Part shown: positions 1 to 8,466 of the stretch, in pieces | Numbering within the stretch: the first letter of the stretch is position 1 | Layout of the letters: each line of letters begins with the position of its first letter | Notes under the pieces: model-generated | What the model was told of the DNA's origin: nothing | Databases searched by the model: none | The model's input: only the letters and a program-made list of their open reading frames with translations | Program-made: the position numbers and the translations under genes | From: Paracoccus sp. MA | Lineage (GTDB): Bacteria > Pseudomonadota > Alphaproteobacteria > Rhodobacterales > Rhodobacteraceae | Assembly: GCF_020990385.1 (NCBI RefSeq) | Contig: NZ_CP087598.1 | Coordinates: forward strand, 1,346,001 to 1,410,000 | Reading direction: 5' to 3' | Length of the DNA: 64,000 bases

Positions 1-2
1 TG

Positions 3-959
3 GGCGCGGTCAGCCAGACCATCACCGCCATCCTGCGCGGCACCATCCTGCTGGTCGGCGGCTGGCAGGTGGTCCGCGGCGAATGGCAGATCGGCACGCT
101 GGTCGCCTTCCTTGCCTATGCCGGGATGATGTCGGGGCCGCTGCGCAATCTTCTGGGCCTCTACCATGCGCAGGCCCGGGCGCGGGTGGCGGCGGACCGG
201 CTGGGCGCGGTGATGGCCTCGGCCCGTCCCGACGCGGGCGCCGAGCCGCCGCCCGGCCGGCTGACCATCGCCCTGCGCGAGGCCCGGGCCGAGGGCGCCG
301 CGCATCATCCGGTGACGGCCGTGATCCCGCCGGGCCAGCGCGTGCTGCTGGATGGGCCGTCGGGGATCGGCAAGTCGCGGCTGATGGCCACGCTGACCCG
401 CGACGCGCCGCTGGCCGAGGGAGCGGTGCGGCTTGCGGGCGCCGAGGTCGCGCATCTGCGCCCGCTGGCCCTCGCCGCGCGCATCACCCATCTGGCGCAG
501 CGCCCGGCGATCCTGCGCGGCACGCTGGCCGAGAACCTGCGCCTGGCCGCGCCGGATGCGGGCGATGCCGCGCTGTGGCAGGCGCTGGAGGCCGCCGATC
601 TGGCCGGATGGGCGCGGGCCGAGGCCGGGCTTGCCACGCCGGTCAGCGAAACCGGCGCCAATCTGTCGGGCGGGCTGCGCCAGCGCATCGCCATCGCCCG
701 CGCGCTGCTGCGCCCGGCCGAGGTGCTGATCTTCGACGAAGCCTTCTCGGAAATCGACGATGCCGCCTGCCGGCGCATCCTGGCCGCCATAGAGACGCGG
801 CGGGCCGACGCCACGCGCATCTTCATCGCCCATAGCGGCCCGGCGCGCGAGGGGCGGTTCGATCAGCGGATCACGCTGACCTCCTCGGCGCCCATCTTCC
901 TCAGTTCGCGCGGCGAAGCGCCATACCAGCGCGAGAAGGCGCGCGAAAAGGCGGTCTGA
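3..959 (+). CDS. ABC exporter, 3' part of gene (TM end plus ATPase domain)
   Basis: The reading frame is open from the left edge, so the start lies outside the window. The visible part begins with the last membrane segments of an exporter-type transmembrane domain and continues into a full nucleotide-binding domain. Walker A is GPSGIGKS (nt 354-377), the signature is LSGGLRQR (Leu where Gln is usual), Walker B is VLIFDE, and the H-loop is IAHS. Such fused permease-ATPase half-transporters export peptides, lipids or drugs. The last 31 residues are encoded antisense to the helix-turn-helix end of the neighbouring AraC gene, so this tail is probably not part of the ABC fold. Position next to an AraC regulator and an aldehyde dehydrogenase suggests QhpF of the quinohemoprotein amine dehydrogenase cluster, but no other qhp gene is visible. 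The family call is firm; the qhp link is inference. Confidence 0.85.
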   Translation, partial: GAVSQTITAILRGTILLVGGWQVVRGEWQIGTLVAFLAYAGMMSGPLRNLLGLYHAQARARVAADRLGAVMASARPDAGAEPPPGRLTIALREARAEGAAHHPVTAVIPPGQRVLLDGPSGIGKSRLMATLTRDAPLAEGAVRLAGAEVAHLRPLALAARITHLAQRPAILRGTLAENLRLAAPDAGDAALWQALEAADLAGWARAEAGLATPVSETGANLSGGLRQRIAIARALLRPAEVLIFDEAFSEIDDAACRRILAAIETRRADATRIFIAHSGPAREGRFDQRITLTSSAPIFLSSRGEAPYQREKAREKAV

Positions 960-1849
960 TCGGAATAGCCCAGCAGCAGCGCGATCTCGCCGAACAGCCG
1001 GTCGCTGCGCACCAGTAGCGCGAAACCGTGGACGCGGCGGCATTCTTCGAGGATCTCGTGGAACGGCTGCCCCTCGGCGGCCAGCGCCCGGCGCAGCGAA
1101 CGCTCGGACATGCCGAGCTGCGCGGCGATATGGGCCTGGTTGACCAGCCCGCGTTCCATCTGCGCCAGGATCAGCTCGTGCACCCGCTGCGCGACCGGGG
1201 TCTGCCGCCGCAGCTCGGTCAGCGCCTCGTCCAGCCGTTTCGACAGCGCCATGGCATCGCCTCCGGCCTCGGCGCGCAGCGTGTTGCCCAGCATGCGCGC
1301 GGAAAACACGATGCGGTTCTCGTCCTGGCCGAAGCGCGGCGTGCGGCCCAGATGATGCGCCAGCACCCGCAGGTCCCGATCCGGCTGATGCTCGAAGCAC
1401 AGGTCCTGTATCGCGCTGTTCGGCACCGCGTAGCGGTCGCAGATGCCGCGGATCAGCCCCAGCGTCAGCTCGGCATCCGCCCGGCGCGGCCAGATCCGCG
1501 GGTCGAGCACCCGGTAGCAGACATGCGCCTCGTCGCCGATCACCTCGAGCGAGACCCGGCTGTTCGATTGCAGTACCGGAAAGCCGCGGGCGAGGATGCG
1601 CAGCGCCTCGCCCAGCGTGCGGCGCGGGGCGACCGCGTCGCCCAGGATGCCGATGGCGGAAAGCTCCATCTCCTCGCCCGAGCGCCATGAGCGCAGGCCG
1701 TCGCTGCTGGCGGCGCGCTCCTGTTCGAGATGGTTGACGAAGGTCTGCAAGGGCATCGCCGGCACCGGGGCAGCGGCAGCCGGGGCGCCGTCCGCCTCGG
1801 ACCCGATCAGCATGAATGCGATGGCTCCGCGAATCCATGACCCTTGCAT
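863..1849 (-). CDS. AraC family transcriptional regulator (Arabinose_bd N-domain)
   Basis: 328 aa. Residues about 40-220 look like the 'arabinose-binding domain of AraC' type effector domain (PF12625-like, starting near MPLQTF). The C-terminal ~100 residues form the double helix-turn-helix, with AHIAAQLGMSERSLRRAL as first HTH and a typical end at YGASPRELRK. The start at 1849 has a modest GGGAA upstream. MLIGSEAD (1813) or MPLQTF (1756) are alternatives, and the latter fits the family N-terminus but has no ribosome site. The gene overlaps the ABC transporter gene tail-to-tail by 97 nt and is divergent from the aldehyde dehydrogenase, which it may control. In Paracoccus a regulator of this family (QhpR) controls the amine dehydrogenase operon. 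Equivalence here is inferred from context only. Confidence 0.85.
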   Translation of the reverse strand: MQGSWIRGAIAFMLIGSEADGAPAAAAPVPAMPLQTFVNHLEQERAASSDGLRSWRSGEEMELSAIGILGDAVAPRRTLGEALRILARGFPVLQSNSRVSLEVIGDEAHVCYRVLDPRIWPRRADAELTLGLIRGICDRYAVPNSAIQDLCFEHQPDRDLRVLAHHLGRTPRFGQDENRIVFSARMLGNTLRAEAGGDAMALSKRLDEALTELRRQTPVAQRVHELILAQMERGLVNQAHIAAQLGMSERSLRRALAAEGQPFHEILEECRRVHGFALLVRSDRLFGEIALLLGYSDQTAFSRAFSRWYGASPRELRKMGAEEVSVIR

Positions 1850-2169
1850 GGCATTTCCCGTGGCTGCGCCGGGTGGCCGCTGTCTCGCGCCTTGCCCCGG
1901 CTATTTCCCTGTTGCGACAAAGTGTAGCATATCCGCCGGACGATCCCCAAGAATCGCCGCATCGCGCGGGCCTTGGGACGGGGCTTGCGAAAAACCGTTA
2001 CAAATCCGCCGCTTTCCCGGATCATGCCGCAAAATCAGGCAGTTGCGGATTTGACATTTCCGGCCAGATTTCGGCCCGCGCCCCTCGGCCCCGGCGAATT
2101 GGCCGGATATGGCAAGAATCGACCCGGCTTCTGCCCCAGACTTGCGCGACGCTTTTGGGGAGGGACGAA
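1850..2169. other. divergent intergenic region AraC / aldehyde dehydrogenase
   Basis: 320 bases with no credible gene; frames running through it are upstream extensions of the aldehyde dehydrogenase frame. It must hold the promoters of both divergent genes. Motifs of the type TTGCGA/TTGCGG recur (near 1912, 1985 and 2043). Confidence 0.7.
2027..2056 (+). promoter_or_regulatory. inverted repeat abutting a -35-like TTGACA
   Basis: CCGCAA (2027-2032) and TTGCGG (2043-2048) form a perfect 6-bp dyad with a 10-bp spacer. TTGACA follows at 2051-2056, but no good -10 element lies 16-18 bp further on. A binding site against the -35 of a weak promoter is what an activator such as the divergent AraC protein would need. 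This is inference. Confidence 0.35.
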
Positions 2170-3573
2170 ATGACGGAATACCGATTGCTGATCGACGGCC
2201 AGCTGGTCGCGGGCGACATGACCATGGAGGTCGTGAACCCGGCCAACGAACAGCTGCTGGCCGAAGCCCCCCGTGCCTCGGCGGCGCAGCTCGACGCGGC
2301 GGTGGCGGCGGCCAAGGCGGCCTTTCCCGCCTGGGCCGCCCGCCCGATCGAGGAACGGCGCGCGCTGATCCTGCAGATCGCCGACGGTCTGGAGGCGCGG
2401 GCCGAGGAGTTCGCCCGGCTGCTGACGCAGGAACAGGGCAAGCCCCTGCCCGAGGCGCAGGCCGAGATCGCCTATACCTGCGCCTTCATCCGCCATCTGG
2501 CGAGCTATGACCTGCCGGTGAAGGTGATCGAGGACAGCGACAGCCGGCTGGTGCGGCAGTTCCGCAAGCCGCTGGGCGTGGTCGGGGCGATCATTCCCTG
2601 GAACTTCCCGGTGCTGATCGTGGCCTTCAAGCTGCCGCTGGCGCTGCTGGCCGGCAATACCATGGTGGTCAAGCCCGCGCCGACCACGCCGCTGACCACG
2701 CTGAAACTGGGCGAGATCATCGCCGGGATCCTGCCGCCGGGCGTGGTCAACATCGTCACCGACCAGAACGACCTGGGCGCGGCGCTGACCGCGCATCCGG
2801 ATGTCGCCAAGATCTCGTTCACCGGCTCGACCGCGACCGGGCAGAAGATCATGGCCAGCGCGGCATCCACCATCAAGCGGCTGACGCTTGAACTGGGCGG
2901 CAACGATGCGGCCATCGTGCTGCCGGGCGCCGATCCGGCCAAAGTCGCGCCCGGGCTTTTCGCCGGCGCCTTCATGAATGCCGGGCAGGTCTGCCTGGCG
3001 ATCAAGCGCGCCTATGTGCACGATTCGATCTATGAGGAAGTCTGCGCCCGCCTGGCCGAGCTGGCCGAGGCCGCCGTGGTCGGCGACGGCTTGCAGCAGG
3101 GCACCACCATCGGCCCGCTGCAGAACCGCATGCAGTTCGAGAAGGTCAAGGGCTTCCTCGATTCCGCCCGCGCCGACGGCCGCATCATCGCCGGCGGCGC
3201 GCTGACCGAGGGGCCCGGCTATTTCATCCGCCCGACCATCGTCGCCGACGTCAAGGACGGCGACCGCATCGTGGACGAGGAACAATTCGGCCCGATCCTG
3301 CCGGTGATCCGCTTCGAGGACGTGGAATCGGCGGTGGCCAGCGCCAACGGCATCGAGCTTGGCCTGGGCGGCTCGGTCTGGGGCGAGGATCGCGACCTGG
3401 CCCGCAGCGTCGCCGAGCGCATCGAAAGCGGCACGGTCTGGATCAACAAGCACCTGGATTTCGGCCCGAACATCCCCTTCGGCGGCGCCAAGCAATCCGG
3501 ACTCGGCGTCGAGTTCGCCGAAGAGGGGCTGGCCGAGTTCACCCAGATCAGGATCGTGAACGAGGCGCGCTGA
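2170..3573 (+). CDS. NAD(P)-dependent aldehyde dehydrogenase
   Basis: 467 aa. Oxidises an aldehyde to the carboxylic acid with NAD(P)+. The ATG at 2170 is preceded by GGGGAGGGACGAA; the frame is open further upstream, but the family N-terminus (residues YRLLIDGQLV) starts here. PWNFPV contributes to cofactor binding, the general base Glu is E241 in ELGGN, and the catalytic nucleophile is C275 in GQVC. The 34-residue Glu-Cys spacing matches the family's classical 268/302. Length is slightly short for the superfamily (usually 480-500). It is divergent from an AraC regulator next to a possible amine dehydrogenase cluster, so a natural substrate would be the aldehyde released by amine oxidation, such as butyraldehyde. 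The enzyme class is certain; the substrate is not. Confidence 0.92.
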   Translation: MTEYRLLIDGQLVAGDMTMEVVNPANEQLLAEAPRASAAQLDAAVAAAKAAFPAWAARPIEERRALILQIADGLEARAEEFARLLTQEQGKPLPEAQAEIAYTCAFIRHLASYDLPVKVIEDSDSRLVRQFRKPLGVVGAIIPWNFPVLIVAFKLPLALLAGNTMVVKPAPTTPLTTLKLGEIIAGILPPGVVNIVTDQNDLGAALTAHPDVAKISFTGSTATGQKIMASAASTIKRLTLELGGNDAAIVLPGADPAKVAPGLFAGAFMNAGQVCLAIKRAYVHDSIYEEVCARLAELAEAAVVGDGLQQGTTIGPLQNRMQFEKVKGFLDSARADGRIIAGGALTEGPGYFIRPTIVADVKDGDRIVDEEQFGPILPVIRFEDVESAVASANGIELGLGGSVWGEDRDLARSVAERIESGTVWINKHLDFGPNIPFGGAKQSGLGVEFAEEGLAEFTQIRIVNEAR

Positions 3574-3591
3574 CGGCAGGCGGCCGGGCCC

Positions 3592-3616
3592 GGCAGGGGC
3601 CGGCCGCGCCCCTGCC
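3592..3616. terminator. bidirectional hairpin between convergent genes
   Basis: GGCAGGGGC (3592-3600) pairs perfectly with GCCCCTGCC (3608-3616) around a 7-nt loop. It lies in the 50 bases between the stop of the aldehyde dehydrogenase and the stop of the convergent DUF3016 gene. There is no T tract, so termination efficiency is uncertain. Confidence 0.5.
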
Positions 3617-3623
3617 CCGCCGA

Positions 3624-4154
3624 TCAGCCCGACAGATCCCGGCGGGATTGCCGCTGCGGCGCCGCGAAGGTCTTGCGGAACCAGCCCTGCAGCATCAGCT
3701 TGTCATGGACGAAGCGCCGCCCGTCGCCATGGCCGCGCGGGTTGGAAAGATAGTTCATGTCGGTCAGCCGCTCCTCGCCCGCGCGAACGACCGCACCACC
3801 CTGCAGCAGTCGATAGCGCAGATGGATGCGCGGCGGCGTGATGTCGCGCAGGAAGCGCACGTCGTGGAAACCGCTGCGCCAGGGCTCGGACTCGCCGGCA
3901 AGGTCGATGTCGAGCACCTCGACCTGCAGGCTTTGCCCGGCAGGCAGGTAGCGCGCGCCAAGCTCGGCGAACCAGCGGTCGAACTCGGCCAGCGCCGAGA
4001 CGCGGCTGCGTTCGCGGCGAAACTCGCGGTCCCGGAAGGTTTCCGGCGCGACATAGGTTACGGTGACGCGCCCCTCGGCAGGCGCCGCCGGCCCCGCCAT
4101 GGCGGCGGGCGCCGCAAGCCCCAGCGCAAGGGACAGGCAGAGGATTCTGAGCAT
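3624..4154 (-). CDS. DUF3016 family secreted/periplasmic protein
   Basis: 176 aa from the ATG at 4154. A longer frame begins at 4187, but MLRILCLSLALGLAAPAAMA is a clean Sec signal peptide with an AMA cleavage site and sets the start. The mature part follows the DUF3016 pattern: VTYVAPETFRDREF near the N-terminus, then LPAGQSLQVEVLDIDLAGE, and an IHLRYRL strand. No function is known for this family. It lies 71 nt downstream of the GMC dehydrogenase gene in the same direction and could be the last gene of that operon. Family assignment is fairly secure; role unknown. Confidence 0.75.
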   Translation of the reverse strand: MLRILCLSLALGLAAPAAMAGPAAPAEGRVTVTYVAPETFRDREFRRERSRVSALAEFDRWFAELGARYLPAGQSLQVEVLDIDLAGESEPWRSGFHDVRFLRDITPPRIHLRYRLLQGGAVVRAGEERLTDMNYLSNPRGHGDGRRFVHDKLMLQGWFRKTFAAPQRQSRRDLSG

Positions 4155-4225
4155 GGCTTTGCCTTTCGCATTTCCAGCCCTGCGCAAGGATATGGGCAGG
4201 CCGGCGGAAAAGTCAAAGCCGCGGC

Positions 4226-5824
4226 CTAGGCCCTGGCATCCTCCAGCATCATCCGCGCGGCCTTTTCCGCGATCATCATCACCGGGGCGTTGGTGTTGCC
4301 GCTGGTGATCGTCGGCATGACCGAGGCGTCGGCGATGCGCAGCCGGCCAAGCGCCCGCATCCGCAGCCGGGGGTCGACCACCGCGCCGTCATCGGCGCCC
4401 ATGCGGCAGGTGCCGACCGGGTGGAAGATGGTGGTGCCGACCGCGCCGGCCGCCTTGACCAGGTCCTCGTCGGTCTGGAAGGCGATGCCGGGGACGTATT
4501 CCTCGGGATTGAAGCGGTTGAAGGCCGGCTGCGCGGCAATCTTGCGCGCCAGGCGGATGGCGCGCACCGCCACCTCGCGGTCGGCCTCGGCCGAAAGGTA
4601 GTTCGGCCGGATCGCGGGATGGGCGCGGAAATCCGGCCCGGCGACATGGACCGAGCCGCGGCTTTCCGGCCGCAGGTTGCAGACCGAGGCGGTCATGGCC
4701 GGGAAGGGATGCACCGGGTCGCCGAACTTGTCCAGGCTGACCGGCTGGACGTGGAATTCCAGGTCCGGCGTCGCCTTGTCCGGCCCGGAGCGGGTGAAGA
4801 TGCCCAGCTGGCTTGGCGCCATCGACATCGGACCCGAGCGTTTCAGCAGGTATTCCAGCCCGATCGCCGCCTTGCCCAGCAGATGCGAGGCCTTCTCGTT
4901 CAGCGTCGGCACGCCGCGGACCTTGTAGACCAGCCGCAATTGCAGATGGTCCTGCAGGTTCTCGCCCAGGCCCGGCACCTCGACCTGCGGGGCGATGCCG
5001 GCGGCCTGAAGCACCTCGCCGCGCCCGACGCCGGACAGTTCCAGGATCTGCACCGAGCCGATGGAGCCCGCCGCCAGCACCGTCTCGCGCGAAGCGCGGA
5101 CCTCGCGGCGCTGGCCCTGATGGTGAAAGACGACGCCCGCGACCTCGCCCGCCTCGATCGCCAGCCGCTCGACCTCGGCGCCGGTCAGGATGCGCAGGTT
5201 CGGGCGGTTCCTGACCGGGCGCAGGAAGGCGCGGGCCGCGCTCCAGCGCCAGCCGCTGCGCTGGGTCACGTCGAAATAGCCGCCGCCCTCGTTGTCGCCG
5301 CGGTTGAAATCCTCGGTCCGCGGGATGCCGGCCTGTTCCGCCGCTTCCATGAAGGCGTCGAGCACCGCCCAGCGGACCCGCGCCGTCTCGACCCGCAGCT
5401 CGCCGCCGGCGCCGTGCATGGCGTCGGCGCCGCGATAATGGTCCTCCTGCGCCTTGAACAGCGGCAGCACGTCGTCCCAGCCCCAGCCGGTGCAGCCAAG
5501 CTGGCGCCAATGGTCGTAATCCGCCGCCTGCCCGCGCATGTAGATCATGCCGTTGATCGAGGAGCAGCCGCCCAGCACCCGGCCGCGCGGATAAAGCAGC
5601 GCCCGGCCGTTCAGCCCCGGCTCGGGCTGGGTGCTGTAGCCCCAGTCGGTGCGCGGATTGCCGATGCAATAGAGATAGCCGACCGGGATATGGATCCAGT
5701 GGTAATTGTCGCGCCCCCCGGCCTCCAGCAGCAGCACGCGGGTGCCGGGATCGGCGCTGAGGCGGTTGGCCAGCACGCAGCCGGCGCTGCCCGCGCCGAT
5801 CACGATATAATCGTAGCTTTCCAT
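4226..5824 (-). CDS. GMC-family FAD-dependent alcohol/choline dehydrogenase
   Basis: 532 aa. The ATG at 5824 is chosen because GGAG sits 6 nt before it; an ATG at 5836 adds four residues (MEYP) but has no ribosome site. The N-terminus has the FAD motif GAGSAG, followed by the GMC signature around PRGRVLGGCSSINGM. The active-site histidine region FHPVGTCRMG and the C-terminal block SGNTNAPVMMIAEKAA are present. Members such as BetA, AlkJ and polyethylene glycol dehydrogenase oxidise primary alcohols and pass electrons to the respiratory chain or oxygen. It is the gene after a five-gene HAAT ABC importer, 46 nt downstream of the LivM-like gene. The imported compound is therefore probably an alcohol or hydroxylated compound that this enzyme oxidises. 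Substrate not determinable. Confidence 0.9.
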   Translation of the reverse strand: MESYDYIVIGAGSAGCVLANRLSADPGTRVLLLEAGGRDNYHWIHIPVGYLYCIGNPRTDWGYSTQPEPGLNGRALLYPRGRVLGGCSSINGMIYMRGQAADYDHWRQLGCTGWGWDDVLPLFKAQEDHYRGADAMHGAGGELRVETARVRWAVLDAFMEAAEQAGIPRTEDFNRGDNEGGGYFDVTQRSGWRWSAARAFLRPVRNRPNLRILTGAEVERLAIEAGEVAGVVFHHQGQRREVRASRETVLAAGSIGSVQILELSGVGRGEVLQAAGIAPQVEVPGLGENLQDHLQLRLVYKVRGVPTLNEKASHLLGKAAIGLEYLLKRSGPMSMAPSQLGIFTRSGPDKATPDLEFHVQPVSLDKFGDPVHPFPAMTASVCNLRPESRGSVHVAGPDFRAHPAIRPNYLSAEADREVAVRAIRLARKIAAQPAFNRFNPEEYVPGIAFQTDEDLVKAAGAVGTTIFHPVGTCRMGADDGAVVDPRLRMRALGRLRIADASVMPTITSGNTNAPVMMIAEKAARMMLEDARA

Positions 5825-5870
5825 CGGATACTCCATGCAGGGCCCCCGCAGCCACGCGAGGGCCGCGACA

Positions 5871-6872
5871 TCACGATTCGCCCCTGAACCCGAGCCTTCT
5901 GCCGATCTTGGTTGCGAAGAACTCGCCCACCAGCCCGCGGCGGAACAGCAGCACGCAGACCATGAACACCACGCCGGTGATGATGGTGACCGGAAAGTCG
6001 GAGGTGGCGAGGTAGTTCTGCAGCGTGACCACCAGCCCTGCGCCGACGATGGGGCCCAGCAGCGTGCCGATGCCGCCCAAGAGCGTCATCAGGATCACCT
6101 CGCCCGACATCTGCCAGGTCACGTCGGTCAGCGTCGCGAACTGGAAGATCAGCGCCTTGACGCCGCCCGCGAGCCCCGCCAGCGCCGCCGACATCACGAA
6201 GGCGCCCAGCTTGTAATGCTGCACCGAATAGCCCAGCGAGATCGCGCGCTGCTCGTTCTCGCGGATCGACTTCAGGATCATGCCGAAGGGCGAATTCACG
6301 AAGCGCCGGATGACCAGCAGCCCGATCACGAACACCGCCAGCACGAAGTAATACATGTTCATCGGCCGGTTCAGGTCGATCAGCCCGAACAGATGCCCCC
6401 GCGGCACAGACTGGATGCCGTCCTCGCCATGGGTGAAGGGCGCCTGCAGGCAGAAGAAGAAGAACATCTGCGACAGCGCCAGGGTGATCATGGCGAAATA
6501 GATGCCCTGGCGGCGGATGGCGATGGCGCCCATCACCAGCCCCAACGCCGCCGCGCCGGCGACGCCCAGCAGGATGCCGGCCTCGGGCGACCAGCCCCAG
6601 ACCTTGACCGCATGGGCGGTGAAATAGGCCGCGCCCCCGAAGAAGGTGGCATGGCCGAAGGACAGAAGGCCGGTATAGCCCAAGAGCAGGTTGAAGGCCG
6701 AGGCGAAGAGCGCGAAGGCCAGAAGCTTCATCAGGAAGATCGGATAGAGGAACATCGGCGCCACCAGCAGCCCGGCCAGCGCGACAGCGACCAGCAGCAG
6801 CCGGACCTGCCCGGCGCGGGGATGGGCCGCGACATGGTCCTCCGAGACGACGGTTTCGGATTTTGCGGCCAT
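5871..6872 (-). CDS. livM: branched-chain amino acid-type (HAAT) ABC permease, LivM-like
   Basis: 333 aa, about nine to ten membrane segments. It carries the family core LLLGYTGLLSFGHATFFGGA and the conserved block PFGMILKSIRENEQRA, which is the cytoplasmic coupling loop that contacts the ATPases. The ATG at 6872 follows directly on the stop codon of the upstream LivH-like gene, so translation is probably coupled. It forms the membrane channel with LivH. The subclass transports amino acids, urea, amides, aromatic acids or other small polar solutes. Because a GMC dehydrogenase is encoded downstream, leucine-type amino acids are not the most likely substrate. Confidence 0.9.
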   Translation of the reverse strand: MAAKSETVVSEDHVAAHPRAGQVRLLLVAVALAGLLVAPMFLYPIFLMKLLAFALFASAFNLLLGYTGLLSFGHATFFGGAAYFTAHAVKVWGWSPEAGILLGVAGAAALGLVMGAIAIRRQGIYFAMITLALSQMFFFFCLQAPFTHGEDGIQSVPRGHLFGLIDLNRPMNMYYFVLAVFVIGLLVIRRFVNSPFGMILKSIRENEQRAISLGYSVQHYKLGAFVMSAALAGLAGGVKALIFQFATLTDVTWQMSGEVILMTLLGGIGTLLGPIVGAGLVVTLQNYLATSDFPVTIITGVVFMVCVLLFRRGLVGEFFATKIGRRLGFRGES

Positions 6873-7760
6873 TCAGGCATCCTTTCCGAAAAGGCCCGCG
6901 GGCCGCAGGATCAAGACGATCGCCATGATGACGAAGATCACGATGTTCGAGGCCTCGGGGTAGAAGACCTTGGTCAGACCCTCGACCACGCCCAGCATGT
7001 AGCCGGTGACGATGGCGCCCAGGATCGAGCCCATGCCGCCGACCACCACCACGGCGAAGACGATGATGATCAGGTTCGAACCCATCAGCGGGCTGACCTG
7101 ATAGACCGGCGCCGCCAGCACCCCCGCGAAACCCGCGAGGCCCGCGCCAAGCGCATAGGTCAGGGTCAGCAGCAGCGGCACGTTGACGCCGAAGGCCTGC
7201 ACCAGCGTGGGGTTCTCGGTCGCGGCGCGCAGATAGGCGCCGAGCTTGGTCTTCTCGATCAGCAGCCAGACCCCGATGCAGGTCGCCAGCGAGGCGATGA
7301 CCACCCAGCCGCGATAGATCGGCAGGAACATGAAGCCCAGGTTCACCGCCCCGGTCAGCTGCGCGGGCGGCGCATAGGGCTTGCCCGAGGCGCCGAAGAA
7401 ATAGCGAAACGTCCCTTCGATCGCCAGCGCCAGCCCGAAGGTGAAGAGAAGCCCGTAGAGATGGTCGAGCTTGTAGAGCCGCGACAGCATGGTCTTTTCC
7501 ACCAGCGCCGCGAACAGGCCCACCGCCAGCGGCGCCAGCAGCAGCGCCAGCCAGTAGTTGATGCCGCCCACGGTCAGGAGCAGCAGCGCCACGAAGGCGC
7601 CCAGCATGTATTGCGCGCCATGCGCGAAGTTGATGACCCGAAGCAGGCCGAAGATCACCGCAAGGCCCAGCGACAGCAGCGCGTAGAACGAGCCGTTGAT
7701 CAACCCGACCAGCAACTGCCCCATCAGGGCCTGAATGGGAACGCCGAAGATCATCGTCAT
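6873..7760 (-). CDS. livH: HAAT ABC permease, LivH-like
   Basis: 295 aa, about eight membrane segments. Typical LivH features are QLLVGLINGSFYALLSLGLA at the N-terminus, VINFAHG, and the coupling segment AATENPTLVQAFGVN. It pairs with the LivM-like protein to form the translocation pathway. The start codon lies 1 nt after the stop of the LivF-like gene; the stop touches the LivM-like start. The tight packing indicates one transcription unit from the binding-protein gene at 10438 down to the GMC dehydrogenase gene. Confidence 0.9.
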   Translation of the reverse strand: MTMIFGVPIQALMGQLLVGLINGSFYALLSLGLAVIFGLLRVINFAHGAQYMLGAFVALLLLTVGGINYWLALLLAPLAVGLFAALVEKTMLSRLYKLDHLYGLLFTFGLALAIEGTFRYFFGASGKPYAPPAQLTGAVNLGFMFLPIYRGWVVIASLATCIGVWLLIEKTKLGAYLRAATENPTLVQAFGVNVPLLLTLTYALGAGLAGFAGVLAAPVYQVSPLMGSNLIIIVFAVVVVGGMGSILGAIVTGYMLGVVEGLTKVFYPEASNIVIFVIMAIVLILRPAGLFGKDA

Positions 7761-7761
7761 G

Positions 7762-8466
7762 TCACACCCCCAGTTCCCGATGCAGCATGTCCATCTGCGC
7801 CTGCAGTTCCGCGACCGGGAATTCCGCTGTCATCCGGCCGTGGTCCATCAGGTAGAAGCGGTCGGCGACCTTGGCGGCGAAGCGGAAGTTCTGCTCGACC
7901 AGCACCACGGTCATGCCCCGCGCCTTCAGCTTTTGCAGCACCTCGCCGATGGCCTGGATGATGACCGGCGCCAGCCCCTCGGTCGGCTCGTCCAGCAAAA
8001 GGCAGCGCGCCCCGGTGCGCAGGATGCGCGCCATGGCCAGCATCTGCTGCTCGCCCCCCGAAAGCTTGGTGCCCTGCGAATTGCGGCGTTCCTGCAGGTT
8101 CGGGAACAGCGCGTAGATCTCCTCGACCGACATGCCGCCTTCGGCGACCTTCGGCGGCAGCATCAGGTTCTCCTCGACCGAGAGGCTGGCGAAGATGCCG
8201 CGCTCCTCGGGCACGAAGCCCAGGCCGGCGCGGGCGGTCTGGTGCAGGGGCAGCGCCGTCATGTCGCGCCCGGCGAATTCGATCCGGCCGGTGCGCTTGC
8301 GCAGGATGCCCATGATCGCGCGCAGCGTGGTGGTCTTGCCCATGCCGTTGCGGCCCAGGATACAGATGGTCTCGCCCTCGGCGACGGTCAGGTTCACGCC
8401 GTGCAGGACATGGCTTTCGCCATACCAGGCATGCAGGTCGCGGACGTTCAGAAGCGGCGCGCTCAT
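7762..8466 (-). CDS. livF: HAAT ABC ATPase, LivF-like
   Basis: 234 aa, the usual LivF length. Walker A GRNGMGKT (near residues 38-45), Q-loop region FVPEERGIF typical of LivF, signature LSGGEQQML, Walker B CLLLDEP followed by TEGLAPV. Hydrolyses ATP as one half of a LivF/LivG heterodimer to drive uptake. ATG overlaps the upstream livG-like stop by 4 nt. Confidence 0.92.
   Translation of the reverse strand: MSAPLLNVRDLHAWYGESHVLHGVNLTVAEGETICILGRNGMGKTTTLRAIMGILRKRTGRIEFAGRDMTALPLHQTARAGLGFVPEERGIFASLSVEENLMLPPKVAEGGMSVEEIYALFPNLQERRNSQGTKLSGGEQQMLAMARILRTGARCLLLDEPTEGLAPVIIQAIGEVLQKLKARGMTVVLVEQNFRFAAKVADRFYLMDHGRMTAEFPVAELQAQMDMLHRELGV

Noticed and set aside
5835..7961. 708-aa plus-strand frame antisense to livM and livH
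   Set aside because: Shadow frame with His/Asp/Gln/Arg bias and no domain; the minus-strand transporter genes have clear motifs and couplings.
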